DNA of 64,000 nt from UTCFX2 sp963827155 (lineage in GTDB: Bacteria > Chloroflexota > Anaerolineae > Anaerolineales > UBA4823), in the NCBI GenBank assembly GCA_963827155.1, contig CAWGZV010000002.1, positions 2,728,001-2,792,000 on the forward strand. Reading direction: 5' to 3'. The notes beneath the pieces are model-generated. The model was not told where the DNA came from. It worked only from the letters and a program-made list of their open reading frames with translations, and did not search any database. Shown in pieces: positions 46,185 through 55,992 of this stretch (positions are counted from its first letter, which is position 1; each line of letters starts with the position of its first letter). A program made the position numbers and the translations under genes.

Positions 46185-48439
46185 TCATGGCGCTGGCGGT
46201 GTGCCAGGAACAGCGATTGGGGTACCCCCAGCCGTGACTGTGGAGGTAATGGGCATATTCAATGATGACTCCCACCAGTAAAGTTTTTGAGGTTGACCGC
46301 TGAAATAAAGCTCCACAATCCGCCGGAAGATCGGCGCGGCGTAATCTGAGCCTTCACCGACGTTTTCAACCAGGACAACGCCAGCGATATCTGGTTTGTC
46401 TGGCCGGCCGGCATCGGTATAGCCCGCAAACCAGGCATGCGGCGCTCCATTCGAGGATTGAGCTGTCCCTGTTTTCCCCGCAACCGGGATATCCAGACCG
46501 GTGAAGACATGCCAGGCAGTACCCGCGGTTTTTCGTTCCGGATAACACCGACCATTGCGTCCTGGATCACCTTGAGGGTTTCTGGCTTGAGCGGCAGGCG
46601 CGAATCGACCTGCGGTTTAAAGATCGTCGTAGCTTTACCATCCGGCGCAGAAATTTTCTCAATCACTTGCGGACGGAAGAGTTTACCTCCATTCCCAATT
46701 GCTGCCGTAAAGTTAGCGACCTGAATAGGAGTGACCAGAACCGGCCCCTGTCCAATAGCCATATTGACCGCGTCAACAATCCCTTCGGGGTCGGGAATCT
46801 GCCCGGATTCCTCCTCCAAACCTACCACTCCCGTCGGCTTTCCCAAACCAAAGCCACGCGCTATATCTGAGACCGCATCAGTCAGCCCAAGATTAAATAG
46901 ATCTAAACCGATGTGCCAAAAGAAGGGATTGCATGAGCGGATCAATCCCTGGGGGAGGGTGAGCAAACCGCTAGGTGAAGCACGCCCGTCTTGAAGGAAA
47001 TAATCATACGTCCAGTCATGCAGACGGGCTCCAGGGAGCTCATCGAAGAAATATCCGCATTGGTAGGTGGTGGAGGGAGAGTACTCTCCACTCTCCAAAG
47101 CAGCTGCCATCGTGATAATCTTGAATACCGACCCTAATGGGTATTGGCCTTGGGTTGCCCGATTTAAAAGCGGTTGGTTTGGGTCACTGACGATTGAATA
47201 TTGAAGTTGAGTGCTGTTATAGTTTATCGGCTCAAAGGCGTTGGGATCAAATCCAGGGGAAGAGACCATGACCAACACTCGCCCGGTATCACGCTCCAAG
47301 ATCACGATCGCGCCGCGAAATTTAGAGATCGCCTGCTCTGCAGCTATTTGAAAATCTCGCTCGAGGGTTGTGTAAATCGATTGAGACGCTTCAGGGGTGG
47401 ACTCTGCCAGGCGAGTGACTGGCTGACCCTGAGCGTTAAACACGTATAATGCGCCTCCACGCTTTCCGGAGAGCTCGGTTTCCCCCCATTTTTCAACTCC
47501 ACTGCGCCCCACCCGCTCATCCGGTTGATAGCCTTTTCTTTTGTATTCCTCAACTTCCTCAGGCTGGATTGCGCTGACATAACCGACAACATGTGAGGCG
47601 ATGCCACCATCAAAATAGTAGCGCGACTTATACGGTCGCATGACGATCCCTTTTAGATCAGAAAGCGCTGAAAACTGAGTCGAGATCACTTCAGCGGAAA
47701 CTTCACCCAATGGAATGTACCAGCCGGCGCCTGCCGGAGCGTCTTCATAGAGGGAGCGGATAACATCGATACGCATTCCAGTTAAATCCGATAACTTAGC
47801 GAAGACCTGGTCTGCTTTTGCCGGCTCAATCTGGTCTGGAAGCATGCCGACTGCGGTCGCATCCGCTTGAGCAACTAACGCCTGTCCGTTTCGATCATAG
47901 ATATTTGCACGCGCAGGCACATATCCACTGCGGTTCATCACAAGGTAGTTAGAGCCTTTTAGCTCTGGAAGCACGAGCATGTCATCCCATTCGATCCGCC
48001 ACTCCCCATTCTCGAGGCGCAGGTTCATCACAGTATCGCGGCTGATGTCTCCGACCAGCACGCTGTGAAGGGTTACCCGGTACAAAACCTGGGCAGTATC
48101 CGGGTTTACCATCACCGAGAGGATTTCATAGTCGATGTTATTGAGTGCTGCTTCGACTGCTACACTTTGATAATGCCTGGAAAACTCATCTGCTTTGATT
48201 GCGTCCTGGCTGAGGGGAGTAAGGAGTGCATACATACTCTTATAATCATCAAGCTTCCATCCATCGAGATATTTCAGCGCCACTTGCTTGACAGAGTCAA
48301 TGTTCGCGGCGCTGGAGTACAATCCGATATCTGAAGCCGTTTCGACCGGATTCTTAATTGGGGTAGAGTGGGCGGGCTGCGGCAGGCAGCCACAAAGCAA
48401 CCCAATCAATAAGAACAAAGAAATCAGAGGTTTTCTCAT
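46185..48439 (-). CDS. Class B penicillin-binding protein with MecA-N-like domain (one frameshift)
   Basis: A missing A in an AAAAA run near 46540 splits the gene. Past it the correct frame gives TAGTAWHVFTGLDIPVAGKTGTA, restoring the KTGTA box, and ends PGTPPAP. Joined length is about 751 residues. The lipoprotein-like N-terminus (LLCGCLPQPAH) leads to an NTF2-like MecA-N domain (YLDGWKLDDYKSMYALLT), a PBP dimerisation domain, and the transpeptidase with SVFK in QYPLGSVFKIITMAAAL and SCN in GLIRSCNPFFWHIGLD. It cross-links peptidoglycan. Its ATG is 10 nt after the maf stop. Confidence 0.9.
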
Positions 48440-48449
48440 TAACTACCGA

Positions 48450-49169
48450 TCATCTCATTAGATCATTTTCTTGAGGATCTGCTTGAAGCAGCGCCTGGCG
48501 GTAAACCGGGCATTCATATTCAAGGTAGCGCTGGCATTCAGTGGATACATCCTTCAGCGCCGGGTAATCGAGCAATGCAAGCAATCGAGAGGCATGACAA
48601 ATCGGCAAACCCGTTACATTTGCATAACAACCCTGCAAGTTTTGTACCGGGCGAAAGCCAGCATGCTGAATAGCGTATGCGCCAGCTTTATCAAATGGAT
48701 CACCACTAGCGATATATTGAAGGATTTCATCATCGCTGTAATTTCGCATGGGTACTTCGGTCGACACAACTTCACTTACTTGCATCCCATCGGAAAGACG
48801 GTATGCTGCCAGCCCGGTAAATACCCTATGGTTCCTATCGCGCAGCTTCATTAGCATGTCCATCGCTTCTTGCGCGTCCTTTGGTTTTCCCAGGATGATC
48901 GATTCTGAAAAGCCCCTTTCTGCGGGGAAATTTGGATCGACTACGGTTGTATCTGCCGCCAAGATGATCCAATCCGTGAGACTATCCTGTTCCATACTCT
49001 GCTTTACGGCGAGTGCTTTCTCATGCGCCAACCGTAACACATATTCTTGAGGCGTCTCGCCGCTCAGGACGCTCTCATCGATTTCAGATGCTCTTTTGAT
49101 GAAATCCCATCCTCCCAGTGAGAGGAGTTTATGACGACGCGGTGAATTAGAGGCGAGCATGAGCTTCAT
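48450..49169 (-). CDS. maf: Maf-family nucleoside triphosphate pyrophosphatase
   Basis: About 239 residues. It opens with MKLMLASNSPRRHKLLSLGG, the Maf signature, followed by EIDESVLSGETPQEYVLRLAHEKA and ILAADTTVV. KPKDAQEAMDMLMKLRDRNHRVFTG and GDPFDKAGAYAIQ complete the pattern. It hydrolyses modified NTPs and is linked to septum control. The C-terminus is about 30 residues longer than usual and Cys-containing. I use the ATG at 49169 because TGCTACAAT lies 6 nt before it, making a leaderless transcript likely. The upstream in-frame extension covers that promoter. Confidence 0.92.
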   Translation of the reverse strand: MKLMLASNSPRRHKLLSLGGWDFIKRASEIDESVLSGETPQEYVLRLAHEKALAVKQSMEQDSLTDWIILAADTTVVDPNFPAERGFSESIILGKPKDAQEAMDMLMKLRDRNHRVFTGLAAYRLSDGMQVSEVVSTEVPMRNYSDDEILQYIASGDPFDKAGAYAIQHAGFRPVQNLQGCYANVTGLPICHASRLLALLDYPALKDVSTECQRYLEYECPVYRQALLQADPQENDLMR

Positions 49170-49175
49170 GAGAAT

Positions 49176-49181
49176 ATTGTA
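49176..49181 (-). promoter_or_regulatory. Extended -10 box for leaderless maf operon transcript
   Basis: Minus strand TGTGCTACAAT ends 6 nt before the maf ATG. The same 11-mer precedes the divergent VWA/FHA gene at the same distance. Confidence 0.6.
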
Positions 49182-49367
49182 GCACATCCAATTCCACCAA
49201 TTCCTGGTGATCAAACCGAATGAAGCTCGAAGGTCTCGAAATTTCCTCTGGGATCAGGCGCAAAATTGAACCTCGTGATAATCGTTAATCAAATTTGGAT
49301 AGGTAATTACATTTTGGGCCGAACCAGGACGGGATTGGCTGGATAAGATTAGGCTCTATGAATGTGC

Positions 49368-49373
49368 TACAAT
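49368..49373 (+). promoter_or_regulatory. Extended -10 box for leaderless VWA/FHA transcript
   Basis: TGTGCTACAAT ends 6 nt before the ATG at 49380. There is no ribosome-binding site in the gap. Confidence 0.6.
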
Positions 49374-49379
49374 TTCAAG

Positions 49380-51354
49380 ATGCAGATCAAGCTACGCAGA
49401 GCACTATGCATGGCTGTGATGTTTTCCCTTTGGACCGTAAGGGTTGGAGCGCAATCAAATTTAACCATCCGGCTCGGTGATCCTGACCTGAATGAATTCC
49501 CAACAATTTCCGCGTTTCTTGACGTGCACGACGATCAAGGGAATTTTGTCCACAACATCAGCCGTGAACAGGTTACCGTCCTGGAAGACGGGAAGCCTTC
49601 TGAAATTGAGAAAATCGAGGAGGTTCATGCCGGTGTCCAGGCGGTGATCGCGATCAACCCTGGCGCATCGTTCGCCATAAGGAATTTCCAAGCAGTTTCC
49701 CGGTATGACCTCGTTAAAGACCATCTAAAAACCTGGGCAAAAAGCCGAGCTGGGACCACTACGGATGACTGGAGCCTTGTAATAACCGACGGTTCAACTT
49801 TGAGCCATACCACCGATCCGCTTCAATTTCTTAATGGTTTGGAGGCGGATCAGGTGGATCCTCGCACATCATTGGCTTCTATCGATACCTTAGCCCATGC
49901 GATCAAACTTGCTGCCGATCCAACCCAGCATCCAGGGATGGGAAAGGCGGTCTTTTTTATCACTTCAGCAATCGAAGGGGATATTGGACAGGCAATTAAA
50001 GACATCTCCGATCAGGCACTCGCCGAAGGCATCAAAATCTCAGTATGGAACGTAGGATCCAGCGGCGCTCTGATCACACAATCCACCCAAAATCTAATGA
50101 CCCTGGCCAGCAGTACTGGTGGTCAGGTTTTCAATTTCAGCGGTGAGGAAACCCTTCCAGATCCCGAGCAATACCTGGATGCAGTACGGCATGTCTATCA
50201 GATCACTTACCAATCGCATGTAGGGATAAGTGGGGAACATGAGCTGGTTGTTCAGGTGAAGATTGGAGAAGAGGCTGCGGCATCTAATTTTCAGGTATTT
50301 CAAGTCGAGCTCAAACCCCCTGAACCAGCATTTATCTCACCACCTATCACCATCGAACGCCAGTTTGGGGATGGAGAGACTGTTACAAAAGAGAGTGTCA
50401 TCTCTGATGGCGCGAATCCGGCCGATATCGTTAACACCGCGCGAGATCAATCTTCAGGTTGTCTTCGATTTTCCAGATGGCCGAAAACGAGAATTGTTAA
50501 GCAGTGCCTTGATTGTTGATGGCAGCATCGTCGCGGAGAACAAGGCACCGCCATTTGACCAGTTTACATGGGACCTGAAGAATTATCTTCAAGCTGGCGC
50601 CCACCGATTGCAGGTCAGCGCTACCGATAGTCTGGGGCTGACCGGAACCAGCATCGAAGTTCCGGTTGAAATCAGCGTCCAGAACCTGGAAGCCGATCCA
50701 TGGTTTGTGCTGCGAAGCAACTTGACCGTCATTGCGCTATTACTGGCGGTGTTAGCAGGAGGGTTTCTTTTTCTGGTGCTTGTGCTTGGCGGACGCATCC
50801 GCCCATCTGCCCAAAAAGCAGCTGATCAAAAAAGGTCTTCAATTGGAGCCGTAAAACTGGCTCCAATCCACTATGAAGGTCGATCGAATCCCAATCAAGG
50901 GAGGGCGAACCGGCTGCAGCGTTCGAATATGCCTGCGGTGCCGGAGGCATCTGCCTATCTCCATCGCATGGCCGAAGGGGATATGCCAGTTCAAGAGCCG
51001 CCTATTCCAATCTCTTCTGCTGAGTTATTGGTCGGCAGCGATCCAAGCCGCTCAAATTTATATATTGAAGATGCCTGCATCGAAGGCCTGCATGCCCGCC
51101 TGAGTCTCGAATCCGATGAGAGCTTTCGCTTAGCTGACCTGGGATCAATTGCTGGGACCTGGGTGAATTTCAACCCTATCCCAAAGGAGGGTGTAATCTT
51201 GCAAAATGGAGATTTAATTCATTTTGGTCGGATCGGTTTTCGTTTCTCAACATCGGACTCGCGACAGGTATTGAAACCAACCGTGATTCTGGAAGAGTGC
51301 CTCGAACCTGAAGCGAAAAACAATGAAACTGATATGGAGGAACCTGATTCATGA
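49380..51354 (+). CDS. Membrane protein with VWA-like and FHA-like domains (one frameshift)
   Basis: The frame shifts once near 50440 (ADIV then LTPREINLQVVFDF). Joined length is about 658 residues. A signal/anchor at the N-terminus is followed by a VWA-like domain, in which the MIDAS DxSxS position reads INPGAS and so is degenerate. A beta-rich region, a transmembrane helix (LTVIALLLAVLAGGFLFLVLVL) and a cytosolic linker follow. The C-terminal FHA-like fold reads LLVGSDPSRSNLYIED, GLHARLSLE and GTWVNFNPI. The canonical FHA Gly-Arg and Asn-Gly positions are altered, so phosphothreonine binding is uncertain. Overlap with the PP2C gene (ATGA) points to a shared signalling role. Confidence 0.72.
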
Positions 51355-52520
51355 TCCCCGCAGAGCGCGCACATCTAAGGGCAGCTGCGATCAGCCATCC
51401 CGGTATGACCGGAAAAAATAATGAGGATCGCTATGCGGTAGCAGCATTTCGAACCGAAGGTGAAAGACCCATCCCTGTCCTTTTTGCGATAATCTCTGAC
51501 GGGATTGGCGGTCATCGGGCGGGCGAGATCGCCTCGGAGATGGTTGTTGAGACAGTGAGCGAGGCGGTGGCAAAGAGCAACGCCAACAATCCCATCCAAA
51601 CTCTCCGCGAAGCAATCATGCGATCCAGTCAGCAGATTTTGGTGATGGCAGAGGGCGATGATGAGAAAAAAGGGATGGGCGCCACCTGTGCATGCGCTTT
51701 GATCGTTGGGGATAAACTTTACATCGCTTATGTGGGCGACTCGCGCATTTATTTGATTCGGAATAAGTCAATTCAACAGCTATCTGTTGATCATACCTGG
51801 ATACAGGAAGCCATAGATGCTGGGATCATTGAACCCGAACAAGCAAAAGACCATCCCAATGCTCATGTTATACGTCGGTACCTGGGCTCAAAACTGCCGG
51901 TTGAGCCTGACACACGGCTGAGGTTAAATCCGGATGAAGATGCTTCTCGAGCCGAATCTAACCAAGGTTTGCACTTACGACCAAACGATTGTTTAGTTCT
52001 ATGCAGTGATGGGCTAACAGACCTGGTCGATCCATCTGAAATCCTTGCTGCTAACCTGAGCGATGACCGAGAAGACGCCATCCAAAAACTGGTTGACCTT
52101 GCCAACAAGCGTGGGGGACACGACAATATTACGATTGTTGCGCTGGAGGTACCTGAGCTGATGGTGGAAGCCACTCAGCCTATGGTCCTGGAAACGGTTC
52201 CTGTGACTAAGAAAAGACCTACATGGCTGCTTCCTACAGCCGGGCTTGTTATTCTATTGCTCCTGATCTTGATTGGGGCAAGCATTCTTTTCTTGCTTCA
52301 ACGTTCATCGGTCACCAACGGCGCAAATCCAACAGACTCTTCTACCACCAGCACGCTTCCTGTTATCCTCCCTTCGGAAAGCACTCCAAGCGTGGATGAA
52401 ACCGCAATCAGTCCAGCTACGATTCCTGCAACGGTCAGCGTTGGTGAATCAACCACACCTGCACTGATCACTCCGCTGGTGACGCTGACTCCGTGGCCTA
52501 CCAACACCCAGCAGCCTTAA
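51351..52520 (+). CDS. PP2C-family protein serine/threonine phosphatase, membrane-anchored
   Basis: A 389-residue protein. The N-terminal PP2C domain has its metal-binding motifs intact: GKNNEDRYAV, ISDGIGGHRAGEIA, IAYVGDSRIYLI, LCSDGLTDLVD and GGHDNITIV. A transmembrane helix (LLPTAGLVILLLLILIGASI, residues ~285-305) follows, and then a Ser/Thr/Pro-rich outer tail. It should remove phosphates from Ser/Thr of partner proteins, probably phosphotargets recognised by the adjacent FHA-like protein. No kinase gene is in the window. The start overlaps the upstream stop by 4 nt. Confidence 0.92.
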   Translation: MIPAERAHLRAAAISHPGMTGKNNEDRYAVAAFRTEGERPIPVLFAIISDGIGGHRAGEIASEMVVETVSEAVAKSNANNPIQTLREAIMRSSQQILVMAEGDDEKKGMGATCACALIVGDKLYIAYVGDSRIYLIRNKSIQQLSVDHTWIQEAIDAGIIEPEQAKDHPNAHVIRRYLGSKLPVEPDTRLRLNPDEDASRAESNQGLHLRPNDCLVLCSDGLTDLVDPSEILAANLSDDREDAIQKLVDLANKRGGHDNITIVALEVPELMVEATQPMVLETVPVTKKRPTWLLPTAGLVILLLLILIGASILFLLQRSSVTNGANPTDSSTTSTLPVILPSESTPSVDETAISPATIPATVSVGESTTPALITPLVTLTPWPTNTQQP

Positions 52521-52534
52521 ACACATCGGTATAA

Positions 52535-54877
52535 TCAGGGCATCGCAGCGTAATAAATCTGGTTTCCGAGAGCCAAAAAGAGGAATCGGCGGTCCTGATT
52601 GATTGCAAATGAGGTCGCTGGTTTAGAAGGCAGAGGGTCTTCGGGCAGGTACTGTTTTTGGAAGGTAAGATTGCGCAGACTGAAATGATAGATGGCCTGG
52701 TTCTTGGGTTCCAAGAGGTAAAGGGATGGGTCTGGCGGTTGAGTTGAGAGGATTTGGGTGAACGGTGCCGGTGGTTCTAAAGGCAAATTCTCCTTCCCAG
52801 GCCGCCGGTCGATGTAAGCCTGGAACGAACAGCGCGTCGGAGCGACTACCAGGGTATTACGCACACAAACCATCAGCTTTCCATCCGATTGAAGAAGGTA
52901 TAGATCATCCCGATCAACAAGCATATCTATTACCTCGTTGAGCGGTGGGATATTCTCATCAAAGAAAAGCTCAGGCTGTTCGGTAAAATTCGCACGCCAG
53001 AATATCCAAACTCCGTTAGAAGGCAAGTCAAGCGCATAGAAATCCCCCTGATCTAGAGTAGCCTGCAAAACATCACCCCAGGATTCGGCCTCGGCGGGTG
53101 TCAGTCGCTCGGCTTGTGGTGCAAGATCCGGCCGACAGTAAAGCACATGGCCGCTTGAGTCTGCAGCCAGGATTTTTGCTTCAGGCTCGTATCCTGCTGG
53201 CCAAGCGATGATGTCGATGAATGGAGAAACTGTGATCTCGCTGTATACCCCAGGTCCACATTGGAATGTGTAATCGACTTCGTATCCCTGGTCAGTCAGT
53301 ACGGCACGAAACACACCGCCGCCGTTCTTATCCAATAAATAAAGCTCGTCTTCGAACGATGCCATATCGATGATATTGGCGCTCAAGGGGAGCCCACCAA
53401 TGATCGCCGACTGGTAATCCACGCGTCGAACATAATCCAGCCCATCCAGAGCATCACGGACCTGGGTTTCGAGCGCATTTATCTCTGCCTGGGATTCGGG
53501 TGAGGCAGCAAATTCTTCAGCCCTTTGAAGCAGGGATAGGGCAGTCCCAAGGTTCGATCGTTTCTGTCCCAGGTCAGAAATCTCCATAGCCTGCATGGCT
53601 GCCTGCCTGGCCTGGGTCGATAGAAGCTCAAACTGGGCAGCCCGACCAAGCCGAAAATAGGTGATGCTGGCAGCTGTCACTATGGCAACAGGCACCGCTA
53701 CCGCGATCAAAGCCATAATACCGGAAGGAATTTGCAGCAACACTTCATCTGGCAACAGCCGACCGATAAAGATCTTCAGTGAAGCCAAAAGGCCGATGCC
53801 AAACTTTTTCAATGCGATCCCGATCTGTGCGAAAAAGCCTCCAACTGCAAGGGATATCGCTGTGGATCTTCCTGCGGGAGTAGGAGCTTGTTGGCCTGGG
53901 AAGGTCTTTGGGACATCGGCGGCAATGGGAATTTGACCTAAATTGGCATCTTCCGCATTCGGCGAGGCATTTATCGTCCCGGCAACCACGATCCCCGCAG
54001 CCATCTCGGATTCGGCAGGCTGCATCGATTTTTGTATGTCGGTTGGGGTTGAGACTGGCGCTGGTATTTTCAGCTCAGGTATTGGTTGAGCCTCTTCTTG
54101 TGATTCAGGAGGAGGCACCTCAATCCCTGGGGCTGTCCCAAATGCTTTCTGCATCGGCACGGGGGGCGGCTGCGTCTGACCGCCGGTCATCCAGAGCAGG
54201 TAGTGTTTCCCCTTGCCTTGTTTCACCTGCATTGCCAAGGCGTTGATTTCGCTAATACCCGGATTAAATAACCGCCTGCGTAATCCTTCCGGACCCTGAC
54301 CGTAGATCGATTTTAAAACATCGCTCGTCCATTCGACGCTGGGTTTAGCGGTCAGCAAGATGGTGTCATTCGGTTTTACTTCCGCCTGTGAGAAGCTGAC
54401 TTCTGAAGATTTTGCCAGTCCAAGCCCGCGACCGGCAAGCTCCGGCGCATAATAATGGTTGATTCCCTGGTCAGATATCAAAAAGGCATGCAGTGCGCCA
54501 GATTGTGCAATGGTGATCCGACCGTCTCTTATGACCACCTGGACCAAATGACCGATGCTCTGTCGACTAGCACCCAGCCCCAGGTTTCGTTCCAATAATA
54601 TGCGGTTGATTTCTTCGGAAACTTTCCGAAGGGCGGCTGTCACCGATCCTGGAGTATGGTAGTAAAGCTTTGCCAAATCCGACAGCAACTGGTCGCGCTT
54701 CTCTGCCGGAGGTGGGGCATTGCCTTCGAAAATAAGGTAGAAAACCAAGCGATCTGCATCGCGCCCACGGGCTGGGCGGTGGGGCGGCTCAGAATAATGC
54801 AAACCGAGCAGCTCGGGATAATCTCGCCCGGCATATCGCGAAACGGGAAGCAGGTTCAGATCTATTGAGGCGGTCAT
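52535..54877 (-). CDS. PP2C-like/transmembrane/beta-repeat protein of unknown function
   Basis: A 780-residue protein in three parts. Residues ~1-240 look like a PP2C fold (DADRLVFYLIFEGN, VVIRDGRITIAQSGALHAFL, VKPNDTILLTAKP) but lack the ED-, DG- and GD-type metal motifs, so it is probably a pseudo-phosphatase. A Pro/Ala-rich linker leads to a membrane helix (GIMALIAVAVPVAIVTAASI) and a coiled helical segment. The C-terminal ~330 residues form repeated beta blades with Leu-Tyr-Leu-Leu/Asp elements (DELYLLDKNGGGVF, DDLYLLQSDGKLMV, PSLYLLEPKNQ), suggesting a propeller. It converges with the PP2C gene with 14 nt between stops. Confidence 0.65.
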   Translation of the reverse strand: MTASIDLNLLPVSRYAGRDYPELLGLHYSEPPHRPARGRDADRLVFYLIFEGNAPPPAEKRDQLLSDLAKLYYHTPGSVTAALRKVSEEINRILLERNLGLGASRQSIGHLVQVVIRDGRITIAQSGALHAFLISDQGINHYYAPELAGRGLGLAKSSEVSFSQAEVKPNDTILLTAKPSVEWTSDVLKSIYGQGPEGLRRRLFNPGISEINALAMQVKQGKGKHYLLWMTGGQTQPPPVPMQKAFGTAPGIEVPPPESQEEAQPIPELKIPAPVSTPTDIQKSMQPAESEMAAGIVVAGTINASPNAEDANLGQIPIAADVPKTFPGQQAPTPAGRSTAISLAVGGFFAQIGIALKKFGIGLLASLKIFIGRLLPDEVLLQIPSGIMALIAVAVPVAIVTAASITYFRLGRAAQFELLSTQARQAAMQAMEISDLGQKRSNLGTALSLLQRAEEFAASPESQAEINALETQVRDALDGLDYVRRVDYQSAIIGGLPLSANIIDMASFEDELYLLDKNGGGVFRAVLTDQGYEVDYTFQCGPGVYSEITVSPFIDIIAWPAGYEPEAKILAADSSGHVLYCRPDLAPQAERLTPAEAESWGDVLQATLDQGDFYALDLPSNGVWIFWRANFTEQPELFFDENIPPLNEVIDMLVDRDDLYLLQSDGKLMVCVRNTLVVAPTRCSFQAYIDRRPGKENLPLEPPAPFTQILSTQPPDPSLYLLEPKNQAIYHFSLRNLTFQKQYLPEDPLPSKPATSFAINQDRRFLFLALGNQIYYAAMP

Positions 54878-54913
54878 GCGTGAAGCCCCGGCGCTCTAGC
54901 TTTGTTGAAAACC

Positions 54914-54921
54914 ATTATACT
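54914..54921. promoter_or_regulatory. Overlapping divergent -10 boxes
   Basis: ATTATACT contains TATACT on the plus strand (54916-54921) and TATAAT on the minus strand (54919-54914). Both divergent genes start about 40 nt away on each side. Confidence 0.45.
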
Positions 54922-54960
54922 GGTAAAATGCTTCAGAATTTGAGAAGCTAAAGGCTGACC

Positions 54961-55992
54961 ATGCATATCCATACAATCACAAGTTTTGAAGAAGCGAACA
55001 AAATTGCCGGCCAATGGAATGATTTATTAACCTGCTGCAGTGCAAGTCACGTGCCGTTTCTGCGCTTTGAATATCTTAAAGCCTGGTGGGAAATACTCGG
55101 CGGCGGTGAATGGGATCAGGCAGAGCTGTTTATTGTGACGGCAACCGATGAATACAACGAGCTGATCGGCATTGCACCCCTCTTTCGTACTCAGAACCGG
55201 GCTGGAGAGCAAGCTTTGATGCTCCTGGGAAGCATAGAAATCTCGGATTACCTGGATTTCATCGTTCGAACAACCGAGCTTGAGCCGTTTTTGATTGCCC
55301 TGCTTCAGTTCCTGTCCAACAAGAAAGAACCCGGATACCAGCTCTTAGATTTGTATAATTTGCCTGACACTTCTCCAACTCTCTCTGCCCTCCATTCCGC
55401 GGCTAAAAAAACCGGATGGTCCTATAACCAAGAAATTCTTCAAGCTTGTCCGCAAATCCCGCTCCCAGGAGATTGGGAAAGCTACCTGCTTCAGATAGAT
55501 AAAAAACAGCGACACGAAATAAGAAGGAAGATGAGGAGAGCGGAGGAGGCGGAAAGTCAGGTGCGGTGGTACATTGCTACGGAAGCCGAGACTTTAGATC
55601 GTGAAGTCGAAGATTTCCTAGGCTTGATGGCTCAGGATCCTGAGAAAGCACGGTTCCTGACTGAAGCCATGCGCGCCCAAATGCAGAGCATCGCACATGC
55701 CGCTTTCGAGGAAGGTTGGCTGCAGCTGGCATTCTTAACAATAGACGACATCAAGGCAGCAGGTTATTTTAATTTTGATTACGCCGGACACATCTGGGTT
55801 TATAACTCTGGACTTGATTTTTCGTTTCGAGAGCTTTCACCAGGGTGGGTGCTGTTGGGCTATTTACTTCAATGGGCGAACGACCACCAGCGCAGCGCAT
55901 TCGATTTCATGCGCGGATCCGAAGATTACAAGTATCGCTTCGGGGGAATTGACCGGTTCGTTGTGCGGGCGCGACTAACCAAGAATCAATAA
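54961..55992 (+). CDS. GNAT/FemAB-like (CelD/BioF2-type) acyltransferase
   Basis: A 343-residue protein with the two-lobe GNAT_6 pattern. The N-terminal opening (WNDLLTCCSASHVPFLRFEYLK) and LIGIAPLF are typical. KKQRHEIRRKMRRAEEAE resembles the CoA-binding basic segment. C-terminal AAGYFNFDYAGHIWVYNSGLD and DFMRGSEDYKYRFGG are diagnostic of this group. Members are found with polysaccharide synthesis and envelope genes. The acceptor is unknown here. It converges with amrS and the stops overlap by 7 nt. Confidence 0.85.
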   Translation: MHIHTITSFEEANKIAGQWNDLLTCCSASHVPFLRFEYLKAWWEILGGGEWDQAELFIVTATDEYNELIGIAPLFRTQNRAGEQALMLLGSIEISDYLDFIVRTTELEPFLIALLQFLSNKKEPGYQLLDLYNLPDTSPTLSALHSAAKKTGWSYNQEILQACPQIPLPGDWESYLLQIDKKQRHEIRRKMRRAEEAESQVRWYIATEAETLDREVEDFLGLMAQDPEKARFLTEAMRAQMQSIAHAAFEEGWLQLAFLTIDDIKAAGYFNFDYAGHIWVYNSGLDFSFRELSPGWVLLGYLLQWANDHQRSAFDFMRGSEDYKYRFGGIDRFVVRARLTKNQ

